DNA of 64,000 bases from Mycobacteroides chelonae CCUG 47445 (GCF_001632805.1 NZ_CP007220.1:1240001-1304000); one strand, 5' to 3'; positions 9,081-17,392 are shown, numbered from the stretch's first letter. A program made the numbers and translations. The notes: generated by a model from the letters alone, not told the origin.

Positions 9081-9419
9081 TCAGACAGTGCTGCTTGGTC
9101 CCGCTTGCTCGATACCCGCCCGATTGATCTCATCCCGGGTCACGAATTTAGCCGCGGACGCCTTGTGGTTCTCGCCGTGACTGCTGAGCTCCGCGTGGTG
9201 GTCAGCAGTCTCCTTCTCCCAATCGGAAATCTTGCTACTCAGCGCCTTGGATGCGCGCCCCGATCCGAAGCCTGCCTGTGCATCGGTCAATGCCCGATGG
9301 GCGGCATCGTGTGCGTCCTTCAGATCGGAGGCGTGCGTAAGGAGTTGGTCTGCGTGAATCTGTAGTTCGTCCGGGTCCAGATGTAGGTAGTCACCCGATG
9401 AACCCGAAACGCTCGACAT
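9081..9419 (-). CDS. Esx/EspC-like small T7SS protein
   Basis: Helical protein of 112 residues, no signal peptide, with YLHLDPDELQIHADQLLTHA at the start, a Gly turn FGSGRAS in the middle, then SDWEKETADHHAEL; this is the layout of EspC/DUF2580 or WXG100-like partners although the exact WXG is replaced by GSG. No clear YxxxD/E tail is seen. Start ATG 9419 has a good GAGGAGA ribosome site six bases upstream. First gene of cassette 1; the ECF-type promoter at 9467-9492 lies about 45 bases upstream. Likely forms a pair with the following 799-residue protein. Confidence 0.7.
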   Translation of the reverse strand: MSSVSGSSGDYLHLDPDELQIHADQLLTHASDLKDAHDAAHRALTDAQAGFGSGRASKALSSKISDWEKETADHHAELSSHGENHKASAAKFVTRDEINRAGIEQAGPSSTV

Positions 9420-9466
9420 GTCTGACTCTCCTCGTTTGTGGCATACATGCCCCTATATAGAGATCC

Positions 9467-9492
9467 GACGGGGCAAGGCCCGATTTGGTTCC
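9467..9492 (-). promoter_or_regulatory. ECF-sigma (SigM-like) promoter of cassette 1
   Basis: Minus strand: GGAAC (9492-9488), 17 bases, CGTC (9470-9467), the same elements and spacing as at 5704-5729. Sits about 48 bases before ATG 9419. Drives the operon 9419 to 5762 by position. Confidence 0.75.
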
Positions 9493-9500
9493 ATGTTTTT
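9477..9500 (-). repeat. 24-bp perfect repeat, copy 2
   Basis: Second copy of the element at 5714-5737; identical for 24 bases and holding the ECF -35 box. Confidence 0.9.
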
Positions 9501-9551
9501 CGGGGGAGCCGCGCGTGAGCGGAAGGCGCCCCTACCCATCCTTCGCCGAGC

Positions 9552-9599
9552 GCATACCGTACGCAGGTGAAACGCCCGAAAGGCCTGCGTGCGGTATGC
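9552..9599. repeat. long inverted repeat in divergent intergenic region
   Basis: Arms 9552-9567 and 9584-9599 pair over 16 positions with a single mismatch (G-U in RNA) around a 16-base loop. It lies between the divergent starts at 9419 and 9684, where a terminator is not needed. It could be a regulator site, a 5' leader hairpin of the transporter mRNA, or a mobile palindromic repeat. Confidence 0.7.
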
Positions 9600-9631
9600 A
9601 GTCGGCGGGGACGCCCGGAACCTTGACCGCC

Positions 9632-9652
9632 TAACTTATCGCTGATAACTTA
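9632..9652. promoter_or_regulatory. candidate TetR operator upstream of mmpL-type gene
   Basis: TTATC-GCT-GATAA (9636-9648) is a perfect 5-3-5 palindrome inside a TAACTTA direct repeat (9632-9638 and 9646-9652). It ends 32 bases before the transporter ATG at 9684. The regulator encoded at the end of the same operon (11869-12528) is the likely ligand. Inference from symmetry and position. Confidence 0.5.
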
Positions 9653-9683
9653 ACGCCGTTATTCTCTGGAGGAAGGCGTTGCG

Positions 9684-11894
9684 ATGCTGGAACGTTTGGC
9701 TCGATCGGTTATCGCGGCGCCTCGCCTCGTACTCGGTGCGGCACTACTTATCGCCATAGCGGCCGCCATCTTCGGCGTACCGGTCACCAAGCATCTCGCC
9801 GCGGGCGGGCAGCAGGACCCCAATTCCGAGTCTGCCCATGTGACACGGGTTCTCACGGATAAATTCGGCATCAGCGACCAGTCCTTGGTCTTCATGCTCA
9901 CTAGCGCGCAGGGTGTGAAGAGCCCGCAGATGCGCTCCGTCGCAAGCGATCTGGAGCGCCAGCTCAAGGAATCCGGCGACGTGCTCAACCTGACCTCGGC
10001 GTGGACGGCGCCGCCGCCCGTCGCCGAGGATCTCTTCGGCACGGACGGCAAGTCGGGGTTGATCGTCGCTGGACTGACCGGTGGCGAGAACGACGCGCAA
10101 AAGCACGCGGCGACTCTCATCAAGTCGCTCGCCGTCGATCGCGATGGCGTCTCGATCAAGGCCGGAGGAGTCGCCACCCTCTACAACCAGATCGTCACGC
10201 AGTCCGAGAAGGACCTGCTGGTCATGGAATCGATCGCGATTCCGATCAGCTTCGTGGTGCTGGTCTGGATCTTCGGTGGCCTCTACGCGGCGCTACTGCC
10301 CCTGGTGGTCGGGGTGTTCTCGATCGTGGGGGCGATGTCGATCCTGCGGGGCCTGACGTACGTCACCGATGTATCGGTGTTCGCGTTGAACCTCGCCGTC
10401 GCAATGGGATTGGCGCTTGCTATCGACTACTCGCTGTTGATCATCAGCCGCTATCGCGAAGAGGTGAACGCCGGTAAGCCGCGCGATGAGGCGCTGGTGC
10501 TCACCATGACCACGGCGGGGCGCACCGTGCTGTTCTCGGCGCTGACGGTCGCTCTCGCGCTGGTGGCGCTGATCTTGTTCCCGATGTACTTCCTCAAGTC
10601 ATTCGGCTACGCGGGTGTCGCCGTGGTCTTCGTCGGAGCCATCGCGGCACTGGTCATCGTGCCAGCAGTGGTCACGCTGCTCGGCGACCGGATCGATGCC
10701 CTCGACGTGCGCCGTCTCATCCGCAAGATCCTGGGCAGGCCAGAACCTGTCGCCAAGGACGTCACCGAGACGTTCTGGTACCGGAACACCAAACACGTTA
10801 TGGCCCGTGCGGTTCCGATCGCCGTCGTGATCGTCACGGCATTGGTGGTTCTCGGCCTGCCATTCCTTGACGGCAAGTTCGGGTTCCCGGACGACCGGGT
10901 GCTGCCCGCGTCGGCCTCGGTGCACCAGGTCGGCAACGAGATGCGCCGGAACTTCAACAACAACAGCTCCACCAACCTGTCCGTCATCGCCGAGGGCATC
11001 GGGGCGGTGCCGCCGTCGGTAATCGATCAGTACGCGACGGACCTGTCGAAGATCGAGGACGTCAAGGAGGTGGCCGCACCCACCGGCGCCTTCATCCGGG
11101 GCATGAAGGTCGGCCCGCCCTCCGGTGCAACCGGGATCAAAGATGGGACAGCACTTTTCACGGTGCAGACGGGTGCCAAGCCCTACACGGCCGATGCCGA
11201 GCGTCAGCTCGACGCCATCCATGCCCTACCCGGCCCGGGCGATACCACGGTAAAGATCGGCGGGGGAGCGCAACTGGACCGTGACGCCGTCGACGGCATC
11301 GTGGACAAGCTGCCCTTGGTGCTGGCCATCATCGCGATCGTCACCTTTGCGCTGCTGTTCCTGTTGACCGGCTCGGTGGTACTGCCCCTGAAGGCACTCG
11401 TGCTCAACGTGTTGTCCCTGACGGCAACCTTTGGCGCGCTGATCTGGATTTTCCAAGAGGGGCACCTGGGCGGATTCGGGACCGAGGTCACCGGAACGAT
11501 CGTCGCCACCATGCCGATGCTGTTGTTCTGTATCGCGTTTGGGCTGTCGATGGACTACGAGGTGTTCCTCATCTCCCGGATCCGTGAGTACTGGATGGCA
11601 TCCGGACGCACCCGCGCCGACAACGACGAAGCCGTGGCGCTCGGTGTGGCCCGCACCGGGCGGGTCGTCACCGCCGCGGCGATGATCATGACCATCGCCT
11701 TTGCCGCTCTGATAGCGGCGCAGGTGTCCTTCATGCGCATGTTCGGCACCGGATTGACCATCGCAATCGTGGTCGACGCCACCATCATCCGGATGCTGCT
11801 GGTGCCCTCGTTCATGCGAATGCTTGGGCGCTACAACTGGTGGGCACCTAAACCATTGGTCAAACTCCATGACCGAATCGGATTCAGTGACTAA
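9684..11894 (+). CDS. MmpL/RND-family transporter
   Basis: Protein of 736 residues with the two-fold MMPL layout: TM1 (about 10-30), a periplasmic domain, a block of about five TM segments (from about 185), a second TM1-like segment near 375, a second periplasmic loop, and a final TM block (from about 540). The motifs AIDYSLLIISRYREE (about 250) and SMDYEVFLISRIREY (about 620) are the paired TM4-type signatures with the proton-relay Asp-Tyr. Family members export lipids or drugs using the proton motive force. ATG 9684 has GGAGG about 12 bases upstream. It overlaps the TetR gene by 26 bases. It is shorter than the large MmpL lipid exporters (about 950) and near MmpL11/YdfJ length; substrate unknown. 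Confidence 0.85.
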   Translation: MLERLARSVIAAPRLVLGAALLIAIAAAIFGVPVTKHLAAGGQQDPNSESAHVTRVLTDKFGISDQSLVFMLTSAQGVKSPQMRSVASDLERQLKESGDVLNLTSAWTAPPPVAEDLFGTDGKSGLIVAGLTGGENDAQKHAATLIKSLAVDRDGVSIKAGGVATLYNQIVTQSEKDLLVMESIAIPISFVVLVWIFGGLYAALLPLVVGVFSIVGAMSILRGLTYVTDVSVFALNLAVAMGLALAIDYSLLIISRYREEVNAGKPRDEALVLTMTTAGRTVLFSALTVALALVALILFPMYFLKSFGYAGVAVVFVGAIAALVIVPAVVTLLGDRIDALDVRRLIRKILGRPEPVAKDVTETFWYRNTKHVMARAVPIAVVIVTALVVLGLPFLDGKFGFPDDRVLPASASVHQVGNEMRRNFNNNSSTNLSVIAEGIGAVPPSVIDQYATDLSKIEDVKEVAAPTGAFIRGMKVGPPSGATGIKDGTALFTVQTGAKPYTADAERQLDAIHALPGPGDTTVKIGGGAQLDRDAVDGIVDKLPLVLAIIAIVTFALLFLLTGSVVLPLKALVLNVLSLTATFGALIWIFQEGHLGGFGTEVTGTIVATMPMLLFCIAFGLSMDYEVFLISRIREYWMASGRTRADNDEAVALGVARTGRVVTAAAMIMTIAFAALIAAQVSFMRMFGTGLTIAIVVDATIIRMLLVPSFMRMLGRYNWWAPKPLVKLHDRIGFSD

Positions 11895-12528
11895 GCGTCA
11901 GCGTTCGTCGCGCGGGGAAGGAGACCAACTGCGCGACGAAATCATCGACGCCGCAATAGAACTTGTCCTGGAGGCCAAGGAGCTGCGCGCGCCGTCGATC
12001 CGTGAGGTGGCCCGCAAGATCGGTGTGACCCCACCGTCGATCTATCTGCATTTCGCAGACAAGGACGAACTGATGGACGCGGTGTGCGGGCAGTACTACC
12101 AGCGGCTGGACGATGAGATGGTGGCCGCGGCCGTTGATCAGCAGACCACGCTGGAGCGCCTGCACGCGCAAGGCATGGCCTACGTGCGCTTCGCCGTCGC
12201 GACCCCGCTGATGTACCGGCTGGCGACCTCCGCGCCGCCCCGCGATGACAGCGAACTGGACGAAACGCTGGTAAGTGCGGCATTTGCGCACTTGCACAAG
12301 GGGGTTCAAGAACTCGTGGCAGAAGGCTTCTACCCTGACGGCGACACTGTCGCAATGGGTCTGCAGCTGTGGTCCGCGGCGCATGGAGTGGCCTCGATGC
12401 TGGTCACCAAACCGTATCTGCCGTGGGGTGATGCGGAACTGTTCGCCGACAACGCCTTACGCGCAGCGTGCCTGGGACAGGCGGTCAGTGATGTCGATCT
12501 GACCGCAGTGCTGCCGCGTCAGAGGTAG
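11869..12528 (+). CDS. TetR/AcrR-family regulator
   Basis: Protein of 219 residues. The N-terminal helix-turn-helix is clear: IIDAAIELVLE then SIREVARKIGVTPPSIYLHF and DKDELMDAV (about residues 24-75), followed by a ligand-binding helical domain of the WHG type. Start ATG 11869 lies inside the transporter gene (26-base overlap), so the two are translated from one mRNA. Expected to repress its own operon and respond to a substrate of the transporter; the palindrome at 9636-9648 is a candidate site. Convergent with the next gene, overlapping ten bases at the ends. Confidence 0.9.
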   Translation: MTESDSVTKRQRSSRGEGDQLRDEIIDAAIELVLEAKELRAPSIREVARKIGVTPPSIYLHFADKDELMDAVCGQYYQRLDDEMVAAAVDQQTTLERLHAQGMAYVRFAVATPLMYRLATSAPPRDDSELDETLVSAAFAHLHKGVQELVAEGFYPDGDTVAMGLQLWSAAHGVASMLVTKPYLPWGDAELFADNALRAACLGQAVSDVDLTAVLPRQR

Positions 12529-13331
12529 AGCCGCACCGACGCCAATGTGCCCGGTGCCGCCGAGTTGTTGGAGAACTCGAAGAGCCCGACTCCGCGCCGA
12601 TCACCCAGATGCACGGTGGCCGACACCGAGGAGCCTGCGGCCAATAGCTTGTTAACGGTCAATGAGCTTGTTGCCGAGACGAACTCGGCCAGCGATGCCT
12701 CGGCAACCCCGTCCAGGGAGAGGGAGGCGTCGGGGGAGAGCAGCCGGGTGACCGTCGGGACGTCCCGGGCAGCCAAGGCGCCCGCCAGTTCCTGCACGCG
12801 CTGCTTGCCTGTCTCACGAACGCCCTTGAGGCCGCGCATGAACCCCAGCACCCCGTTGAGTCCCTGGTTCTTCAGCAGCTGCGGTCCCAGCTTTGCGCTC
12901 GCCAGTAGACCGTCGCTACCGGCGCCCAACAGTTGGCCGATCATGGCGCGCAATTCCCAGAACGCGAACAACCGATCGATCTTGAGCGATGCGGCCGGCC
13001 CGTCCTCCACCACGTCATAACGCAGGTGCATCGGGATGTGCATGGTGACGCCGGTCGACATCGTGGTGTGAATGGTCAGATCGCGCAGTACCGACATCCC
13101 GGCAACCACATCGTTTTCGACCTCGAACACGATGGTGTTGGGCGCGATGAAGGTGTCGTAGAACTTGCTGATCGCGGCCTCACCGATATGGGGCCGCGAA
13201 CCCACTGGGTCATTGACCTGGCCGTAGGTGGCGAAGAGGCCGACCCAGGTGTCCTTGTCGTGTGCACCGACAGCTGCGGGCGACGCCTGAACGGTCGCCA
13301 GCAGCTCGTCGGCGAATGGTGCGCTGGACAC
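12519..13331 (-). CDS. NTF2/SnoaL-like fold protein
   Basis: Protein of 270 residues. The first 140 residues look like an NTF2/SnoaL cone (KDTWVGLFATYGQVNDPVGS, then FYDTFIAPNTIVFEVEND), and a second similar unit with SPDASLSLDGVAE begins near residue 180, so it may be a tandem NTF2 protein of the ketosteroid-isomerase type. Start: the frame runs into tpx; GTG 13331 is four bases after the tpx stop and is the natural start. Co-transcribed with tpx. Catalytic role not evident. Confidence 0.6.
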   Translation of the reverse strand: MSSAPFADELLATVQASPAAVGAHDKDTWVGLFATYGQVNDPVGSRPHIGEAAISKFYDTFIAPNTIVFEVENDVVAGMSVLRDLTIHTTMSTGVTMHIPMHLRYDVVEDGPAASLKIDRLFAFWELRAMIGQLLGAGSDGLLASAKLGPQLLKNQGLNGVLGFMRGLKGVRETGKQRVQELAGALAARDVPTVTRLLSPDASLSLDGVAEASLAEFVSATSSLTVNKLLAAGSSVSATVHLGDRRGVGLFEFSNNSAAPGTLASVRLYL

Positions 13332-13335
13332 CGGT

Positions 13336-13830
13336 TTAGGACAGTGCCCCGAGCACCGCGTCGTAGTCGGGCTCCTGAGCGATCTCGGGCACCAGCTCGG
13401 TGTAGGCGACATTGCCGTCGGCGCCGATCACGACGATCGCGCGGCCCAGCAGCCCCGTCATCGGACCGTCGGCGATGGTGATGCCGAAGTCCTCACCGAA
13501 CGCGCTGCGGAACGCCGAGGCGGTGCCCACGTTCTCGATGCCCTCTGCGCCGCAGAAACGCTTCTGGGCAAACGGCAGGTCCTTGGACACGCACAGCACC
13601 GGCGCGCCTGCTTCGGCGGCACGCTGATTGAAGGTCCGCACGCTGGTCTGGCAGACGGGGGTGTCGATCGAAGGAAAGATGTTGAGGATCACCGGCTTAT
13701 CCCGGTACTGATCGCTGGTCACAGGGCCGAGATCGGCGCCTACCAGCTCAAATGCCGGGGCAGGAGAGCCGACAGCGGGAAGCTCGCCGACCGTGTTGAT
13801 GGGGTTTCCGCGCAACGTGATCTGTGCCAT
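13336..13830 (-). CDS. tpx: thiol peroxidase Tpx
   Basis: Atypical two-Cys peroxiredoxin of 164 residues that reduces peroxides in the cytosol with thioredoxin or mycoredoxin. Seen: the peroxidatic site PSIDTPVCQTSVR (Cys near residue 60) and the resolving Cys in QKRFCGAEG (near 93), plus SKDLPFAQ, all diagnostic for Tpx. Length equals the usual 165. The NTF2-like gene follows by four bases. Upstream, the divergent methyltransferase starts 58 bases away, so the short intergenic region holds both promoters. Confidence 0.97.
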   Translation of the reverse strand: MAQITLRGNPINTVGELPAVGSPAPAFELVGADLGPVTSDQYRDKPVILNIFPSIDTPVCQTSVRTFNQRAAEAGAPVLCVSKDLPFAQKRFCGAEGIENVGTASAFRSAFGEDFGITIADGPMTGLLGRAIVVIGADGNVAYTELVPEIAQEPDYDAVLGALS

Positions 13831-13875
13831 GGGTCCAGTGTTCCAGAGTTCGTGTGCTGTTTGCATCAGCGGGGT

Positions 13876-13881
13876 TAGGTT
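13876..13881 (+). promoter_or_regulatory. -10 box, leaderless start of 13888 gene
   Basis: TAGGTT ends six bases before ATG 13888; transcription should begin at or next to the start codon. Confidence 0.6.
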
Positions 13882-13887
13882 GGAGGC

Positions 13888-14532
13888 ATGACGACGCCCG
13901 TCAGCTTCGATAACCGGTTCTTCTCGGCAACGTGGTCCGCCATCGCACGGCGTGAACCTCCAGAGATCAAAGAGCTGCGCGCCGAGAATTTGCGGGGCCT
14001 GACCGGACGTGTCCTGGAGGTGGGTGCGGGCACTGGCTCGAACTTCTCGCTCTACCCGAACACGGTGACTTCGGTAACGGCCCTGGAGCCCGAATCCAGG
14101 CTGCGTCCGCAGGCCGAGGACGCGGCCGCAGCCGCGGCGATCCCGGTGACGGTGACCGCCGGAGTGTTCGAGGATCTCACCGTCACCGGTGAGGACCGAT
14201 TCGATGCGGTGGTGTGCTCGCTGGTGTTGTGTTCGGTCAGCGACCCCGATCGTGCCGCCGCGCAGGCATTCGAAGTACTCAAGCCCGGCGGCGAAGTGCG
14301 TTTCTTCGAGCACGTCGCGCACGGGGGTGCGCTCGGAGTGGCCCAGCGCGCGGTCGACGCGACATTCTGGCCCCGCTTGTTCGGTAACTGCCACACCCAC
14401 CGCGACACACTGGCCGCGATCGAGCGGGCCGGATTTCAGATCGAGGGCCGGCGCGACGATTGGCTCAAGATATTCGGGATCCCGATGCCGTCCTCGTCGA
14501 TCGTGATCGGCCGCGCGGTCAAACCCGCGTAG
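13888..14532 (+). CDS. class I SAM-dependent methyltransferase
   Basis: Protein of 214 residues with a Rossmann SAM-binding fold: motif I VLEVGAGTGSNF (about 43-54), acidic ALEPES (about 66), motif IV DAVVCSLVLCSV, and post-motif LKPGGEVRFFEHV (about 133-145). The EHV string and NCHTHRDT are typical of the METTL7/UbiE-like small-molecule subgroup. Substrate unknown. Its mRNA is probably leaderless. It is divergent from tpx and convergent with the next methyltransferase operon. Confidence 0.85.
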   Translation: MTTPVSFDNRFFSATWSAIARREPPEIKELRAENLRGLTGRVLEVGAGTGSNFSLYPNTVTSVTALEPESRLRPQAEDAAAAAAIPVTVTAGVFEDLTVTGEDRFDAVVCSLVLCSVSDPDRAAAQAFEVLKPGGEVRFFEHVAHGGALGVAQRAVDATFWPRLFGNCHTHRDTLAAIERAGFQIEGRRDDWLKIFGIPMPSSSIVIGRAVKPA

Positions 14533-14559
14533 CGGCGAGGTTCCGGTAGCGCCTGCGGA

Positions 14560-15369
14560 TCAACCGAATTCGACGACCGTCATCGCCGGCCTGATCCGGT
14601 CAGAGAACGGCAGGTCGTAAAACAGAGGCGTGGCCAGTCGTAGGAAGTTTCCGCGTCCGGGAGGCATCCGCACCTCACGCACCGTGCGCACACCGTCAAG
14701 GGCCCGCAGCTGCCCGTACTGGTGGGCGGTGAAGGAGAACGGCATGGGCGGCACCGTGTAGTGCTCGCTGAGCTTCCAACCGCGCCGCTGCGAGTAGACG
14801 CTCATCAACCAGGGGATGGTGTCGAAGACCATCCACCCGCCGGGAAAGCGCTTAGCGCAGGCGGCGATGAGGTCGAACACCACATCGCGCTCCAGGTACA
14901 TAAACAGTCCCTCGGCGGTGATCAGGACGCCGTTGGAGTCGTCGACCTGGTCCATCCAGGAGTGCTCGAGTGCGGACTGCGCGATGTAGCGGAGCCGATC
15001 AGAGGGCGGAAGCAACTGCTGGCGCAACCGCACGATGGGTTCCAGGTCGACCGACAACCAGTTCAACTCGCCGTTGTCGATGCGCCAGAAACTGGTCTGC
15101 AGACCCTCGGCCAGCGCCACCACCGTGGCACGCGGGTGAGCCGCGAGATAGTCGTTGGAGACGTTGTCAAAGGTCAACGCCCGCAGCGCGATTCCCTGGT
15201 GGGTGCGGCCAAAGTGGTGGTAGTCGTAGTCGAGGCTGTCGCGCAGCACGATAGCCATCGGGTCCTCAAGAACGCCGTCGGGCCGGTTCGCTTCGGTGGC
15301 CCGCTGATTCAGCGTGATAAGCGCGGTCTCCGACACCCCGTCGAGGTGGCGGGCATCAATGGCAGCCAT
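14560..15369 (-). CDS. TcmP/LCMT-family SAM methyltransferase (1)
   Basis: Protein of 269 residues of the large mycobacterial family of putative S-adenosyl-methionine-dependent O-methyltransferases (LCMT/TcmP fold). Family marks: SETALITLNQRATEANRPDG near the N-terminus, VVALAEGLQTSFWR (about 75-88), SVDLEPI, and ITAEGLFMYLERD (about 148-160). It ends in IRPAMTVVEFG. It is closely similar over its length to the gene at 16497-17345, indicating duplication. Start ATG 15369 is 13 bases after the DUF1697 stop; the longer open frame would overlap that gene. Last gene of a four-gene operon. Confidence 0.85.
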   Translation of the reverse strand: MAAIDARHLDGVSETALITLNQRATEANRPDGVLEDPMAIVLRDSLDYDYHHFGRTHQGIALRALTFDNVSNDYLAAHPRATVVALAEGLQTSFWRIDNGELNWLSVDLEPIVRLRQQLLPPSDRLRYIAQSALEHSWMDQVDDSNGVLITAEGLFMYLERDVVFDLIAACAKRFPGGWMVFDTIPWLMSVYSQRRGWKLSEHYTVPPMPFSFTAHQYGQLRALDGVRTVREVRMPPGRGNFLRLATPLFYDLPFSDRIRPAMTVVEFG

Positions 15370-15382
15370 GCCAGCCACAGTA

Positions 15383-15904
15383 CTAGCGAACGAGTTTGTG
15401 CAACGTCCGCAGGTTGCGGGTGGTCGTCGTCGACTTGTACCGCTTCTTGCCCATCGTCTTACCGACGGGGCTGGCCAGGGTCTGTGACTTGGGCACCTGC
15501 CAATACAGCACGCCGTCACCGGCGGCGATGCGTTCGCTGTCATCGAGCTCGCCGCCGAGGGCCGCCAGTTCGGTGAGCACGGCGGGGTCGCTGCAGAACA
15601 TCACGTAGGAGTGCACGTCGTCGATATCAGGCTCCCAGGGGAACGCGTCGATGATGCGGCCGACGGTATCCAGGTCATATACCAGCACCCAGGCTTCGTA
15701 GCCGAAGCGATCACCGAGTACCTGCTGCAGTCTTTCCTTCACCGCGGCCGCAGGCTCGGTGGCATCCAACAACACATTGCCGCTCGCGAGAATCGTTGTC
15801 ACACCAGTAAATCCGTCAGCGGTAAGGGCATCCCGGACATCGGCCATCTTCATCGTGATGCCACCAACGTTCACTCCGCGCAGCAGGGCGGCGTATCTGG
15901 TCAT
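15383..15904 (-). CDS. DUF1697 protein
   Basis: Protein of 173 residues with the DUF1697 signature: YAALLRGVNVGG at the start, MKMADVRDAL, TTILASGNVLLD and the C-terminal GKKRYKSTTTTRNLRTLHKL. DUF1697 proteins are widespread, small and cytosolic, without a settled biochemical role. Start ATG 15904 overlaps the stop of the upstream methyltransferase as ATGA, a coupled start. Middle of the four-gene operon. Confidence 0.9.
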   Translation of the reverse strand: MTRYAALLRGVNVGGITMKMADVRDALTADGFTGVTTILASGNVLLDATEPAAAVKERLQQVLGDRFGYEAWVLVYDLDTVGRIIDAFPWEPDIDDVHSYVMFCSDPAVLTELAALGGELDDSERIAAGDGVLYWQVPKSQTLASPVGKTMGKKRYKSTTTTRNLRTLHKLVR

Positions 15905-16494
15905 GATGGCTTCTCCCAGGTAAGCAGGTGACGCCACAGCACGAGGCGCTGTAGCCGGGCGCCGGGAAGAACGCGCTGGGCGATGCGTCGCACCTCGTCG
16001 TGGCTGTCCAGGCCCTCACAGATAATCGGCGAGGGATGCTCCCACCAGCCGTGCCGGAAGCGGTAGTAGCGGTGCGTCCAGAAGCCGAGGCTGTTGTACC
16101 AAAGGTCGGTCAACGAGTGACTGGCGGCGAAGCCGACGACGACGATCCTGCCGCCAGGCTTCAACAGGTCCGACATCCGCCGTAAGCCACGCTCGACGTC
16201 CATGTGATGCAGTGAGGCGATGGCGGCGATGAGATCGAAAGATCCAGCAGGAAAAGGATGCTGGACGAAATCGGCGTGGATGTATTCGACGTTGGGCGCC
16301 GATGTTTCCGTGCGGGCGATCCGCAGGCTCAGATCGTCGGAATCAATCCCTACCGCCCGCTGCGCTAGCGGAGCCAGTTCACGTGTCAGCATCCCGGTGC
16401 CGCATCCGACGTCGAGCACATCAGTGGCGCCGGCGGGAACCCTGCGCAGTACCTCGCGCTGGTAATGGATGTTGTGGTTCCACCGGGTGGGCAC
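15901..16494 (-). CDS. class I SAM-dependent methyltransferase
   Basis: Protein of 197 residues, UbiE/type 11 methyltransferase fold: DVLDVGCGTGMLTREL (about 25-40), VGIDSDDLSL, FDLIAAIASLHHMDVERGL (about 85-103) and LLKPGGRIVVVGF. It starts at GTG 16494, two bases after the stop of the TcmP-type gene. Substrate unknown; the neighbouring genes in the operon suggest a common pathway, but nothing in the sequence names it. Confidence 0.87.
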   Translation of the reverse strand: MPTRWNHNIHYQREVLRRVPAGATDVLDVGCGTGMLTRELAPLAQRAVGIDSDDLSLRIARTETSAPNVEYIHADFVQHPFPAGSFDLIAAIASLHHMDVERGLRRMSDLLKPGGRIVVVGFAASHSLTDLWYNSLGFWTHRYYRFRHGWWEHPSPIICEGLDSHDEVRRIAQRVLPGARLQRLVLWRHLLTWEKPS

Positions 16495-16496
16495 AC

Positions 16497-17345
16497 TTAT
16501 CCGAACTGCAGCAGCGTCATGGAGGGGCGTGTCCGACGCAGAAATCCGCGATCAAGGCGCTTGGAGTTGACGAATTTCCAGAGGCCGCGGCCGGGCTGCA
16601 GCGGTATGTCGACGGCGGCCACCACTCCCGGAACTGAGGTGAGTGCCTCGCCTTCGTCGGGTGTCAGTGCGAACGGCATGGGCGGGGCCACGTAGCGATC
16701 CGACAACTTGAGTCCCTGCAGGGTGCGCCTGCTGAACCAGTGCGGGATGCTGTCGAACATCATCTGGCCACCGGGAAAACGCTTGGCGCAGGCCTCGATC
16801 AGCCCGAGGGACTCCTCCGGCTGCAGGTACATGAGTAGGCCCTCGGCCGTGATGAACGCGCCCTCTGAGGCGTCGACCCGATCCATCCAACTCAAGTCCA
16901 GGGCCGACTGCGCCAGCCCGACGATCCGCTGGTTCTCGGGCAGTAGTTCCTTGCGCAGTTCCATCACTGGTGGCAGATCGACTGAATACCAAGTGAATTG
17001 GGCTGTGGATTCCGCACCGCCGAGGCGCCAGAAGCTGGTCTGCAGGCCCTCGGCGAGTGCGACGATCGCTGCCCGGGGATGCGTCGCGAGATACACACGT
17101 GCCTGCGTGTCGAACGCCAGTGCCCGCAGCCCGTGCGACTGTGACGGGCGTCCGAACTTGCGGTAGTCGTACTCGATGGCATCGAAGAGTTCAGCGGCCA
17201 GCGGATCCTTGATCACACCGTCCGGCCGCTTGGCTTCGGTTCCGCGATTGTGCAGAGTCCACAGGGTGGTAGCCGAGACGCCCTCCAGGCTGTCTCCGCT
17301 GATCCTCGATGAGCCACGTGGGCGAAGAGCATCAGACTCGGTCAT
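16497..17345 (-). CDS. TcmP/LCMT-family SAM methyltransferase (2)
   Basis: Protein of 282 residues, paralogue of the gene at 14560-15369 (shared VALAEGLQTSFWR, SVDLPPVMELRKELLP, ITAEGLLMYLQ, PSMTLLQFG). First gene of the operon. A longer open frame runs far upstream, but the start ATG 17345 is supported by family length and by a TAGCAT -10 seven bases upstream. The paired copies bracket a type 11 methyltransferase and DUF1697 gene. Confidence 0.87.
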   Translation of the reverse strand: MTESDALRPRGSSRISGDSLEGVSATTLWTLHNRGTEAKRPDGVIKDPLAAELFDAIEYDYRKFGRPSQSHGLRALAFDTQARVYLATHPRAAIVALAEGLQTSFWRLGGAESTAQFTWYSVDLPPVMELRKELLPENQRIVGLAQSALDLSWMDRVDASEGAFITAEGLLMYLQPEESLGLIEACAKRFPGGQMMFDSIPHWFSRRTLQGLKLSDRYVAPPMPFALTPDEGEALTSVPGVVAAVDIPLQPGRGLWKFVNSKRLDRGFLRRTRPSMTLLQFG

Positions 17346-17352
17346 GAAGTTG

Positions 17353-17358
17353 ATGCTA
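17353..17358 (-). promoter_or_regulatory. -10 box, leaderless start of 17345 operon
   Basis: Minus strand TAGCAT ends seven bases before ATG 17345. Confidence 0.55.
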
Positions 17359-17392
17359 ATGAAATGGGGCGACGATAGGACTGCCCCTTGGT

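Noticed and set aside
9617..9644. GGAAC upstream of the MmpL-type gene as another ECF promoter
   Set aside because: GGAAC is present, but at the right distance CGCT stands in place of CGTC.
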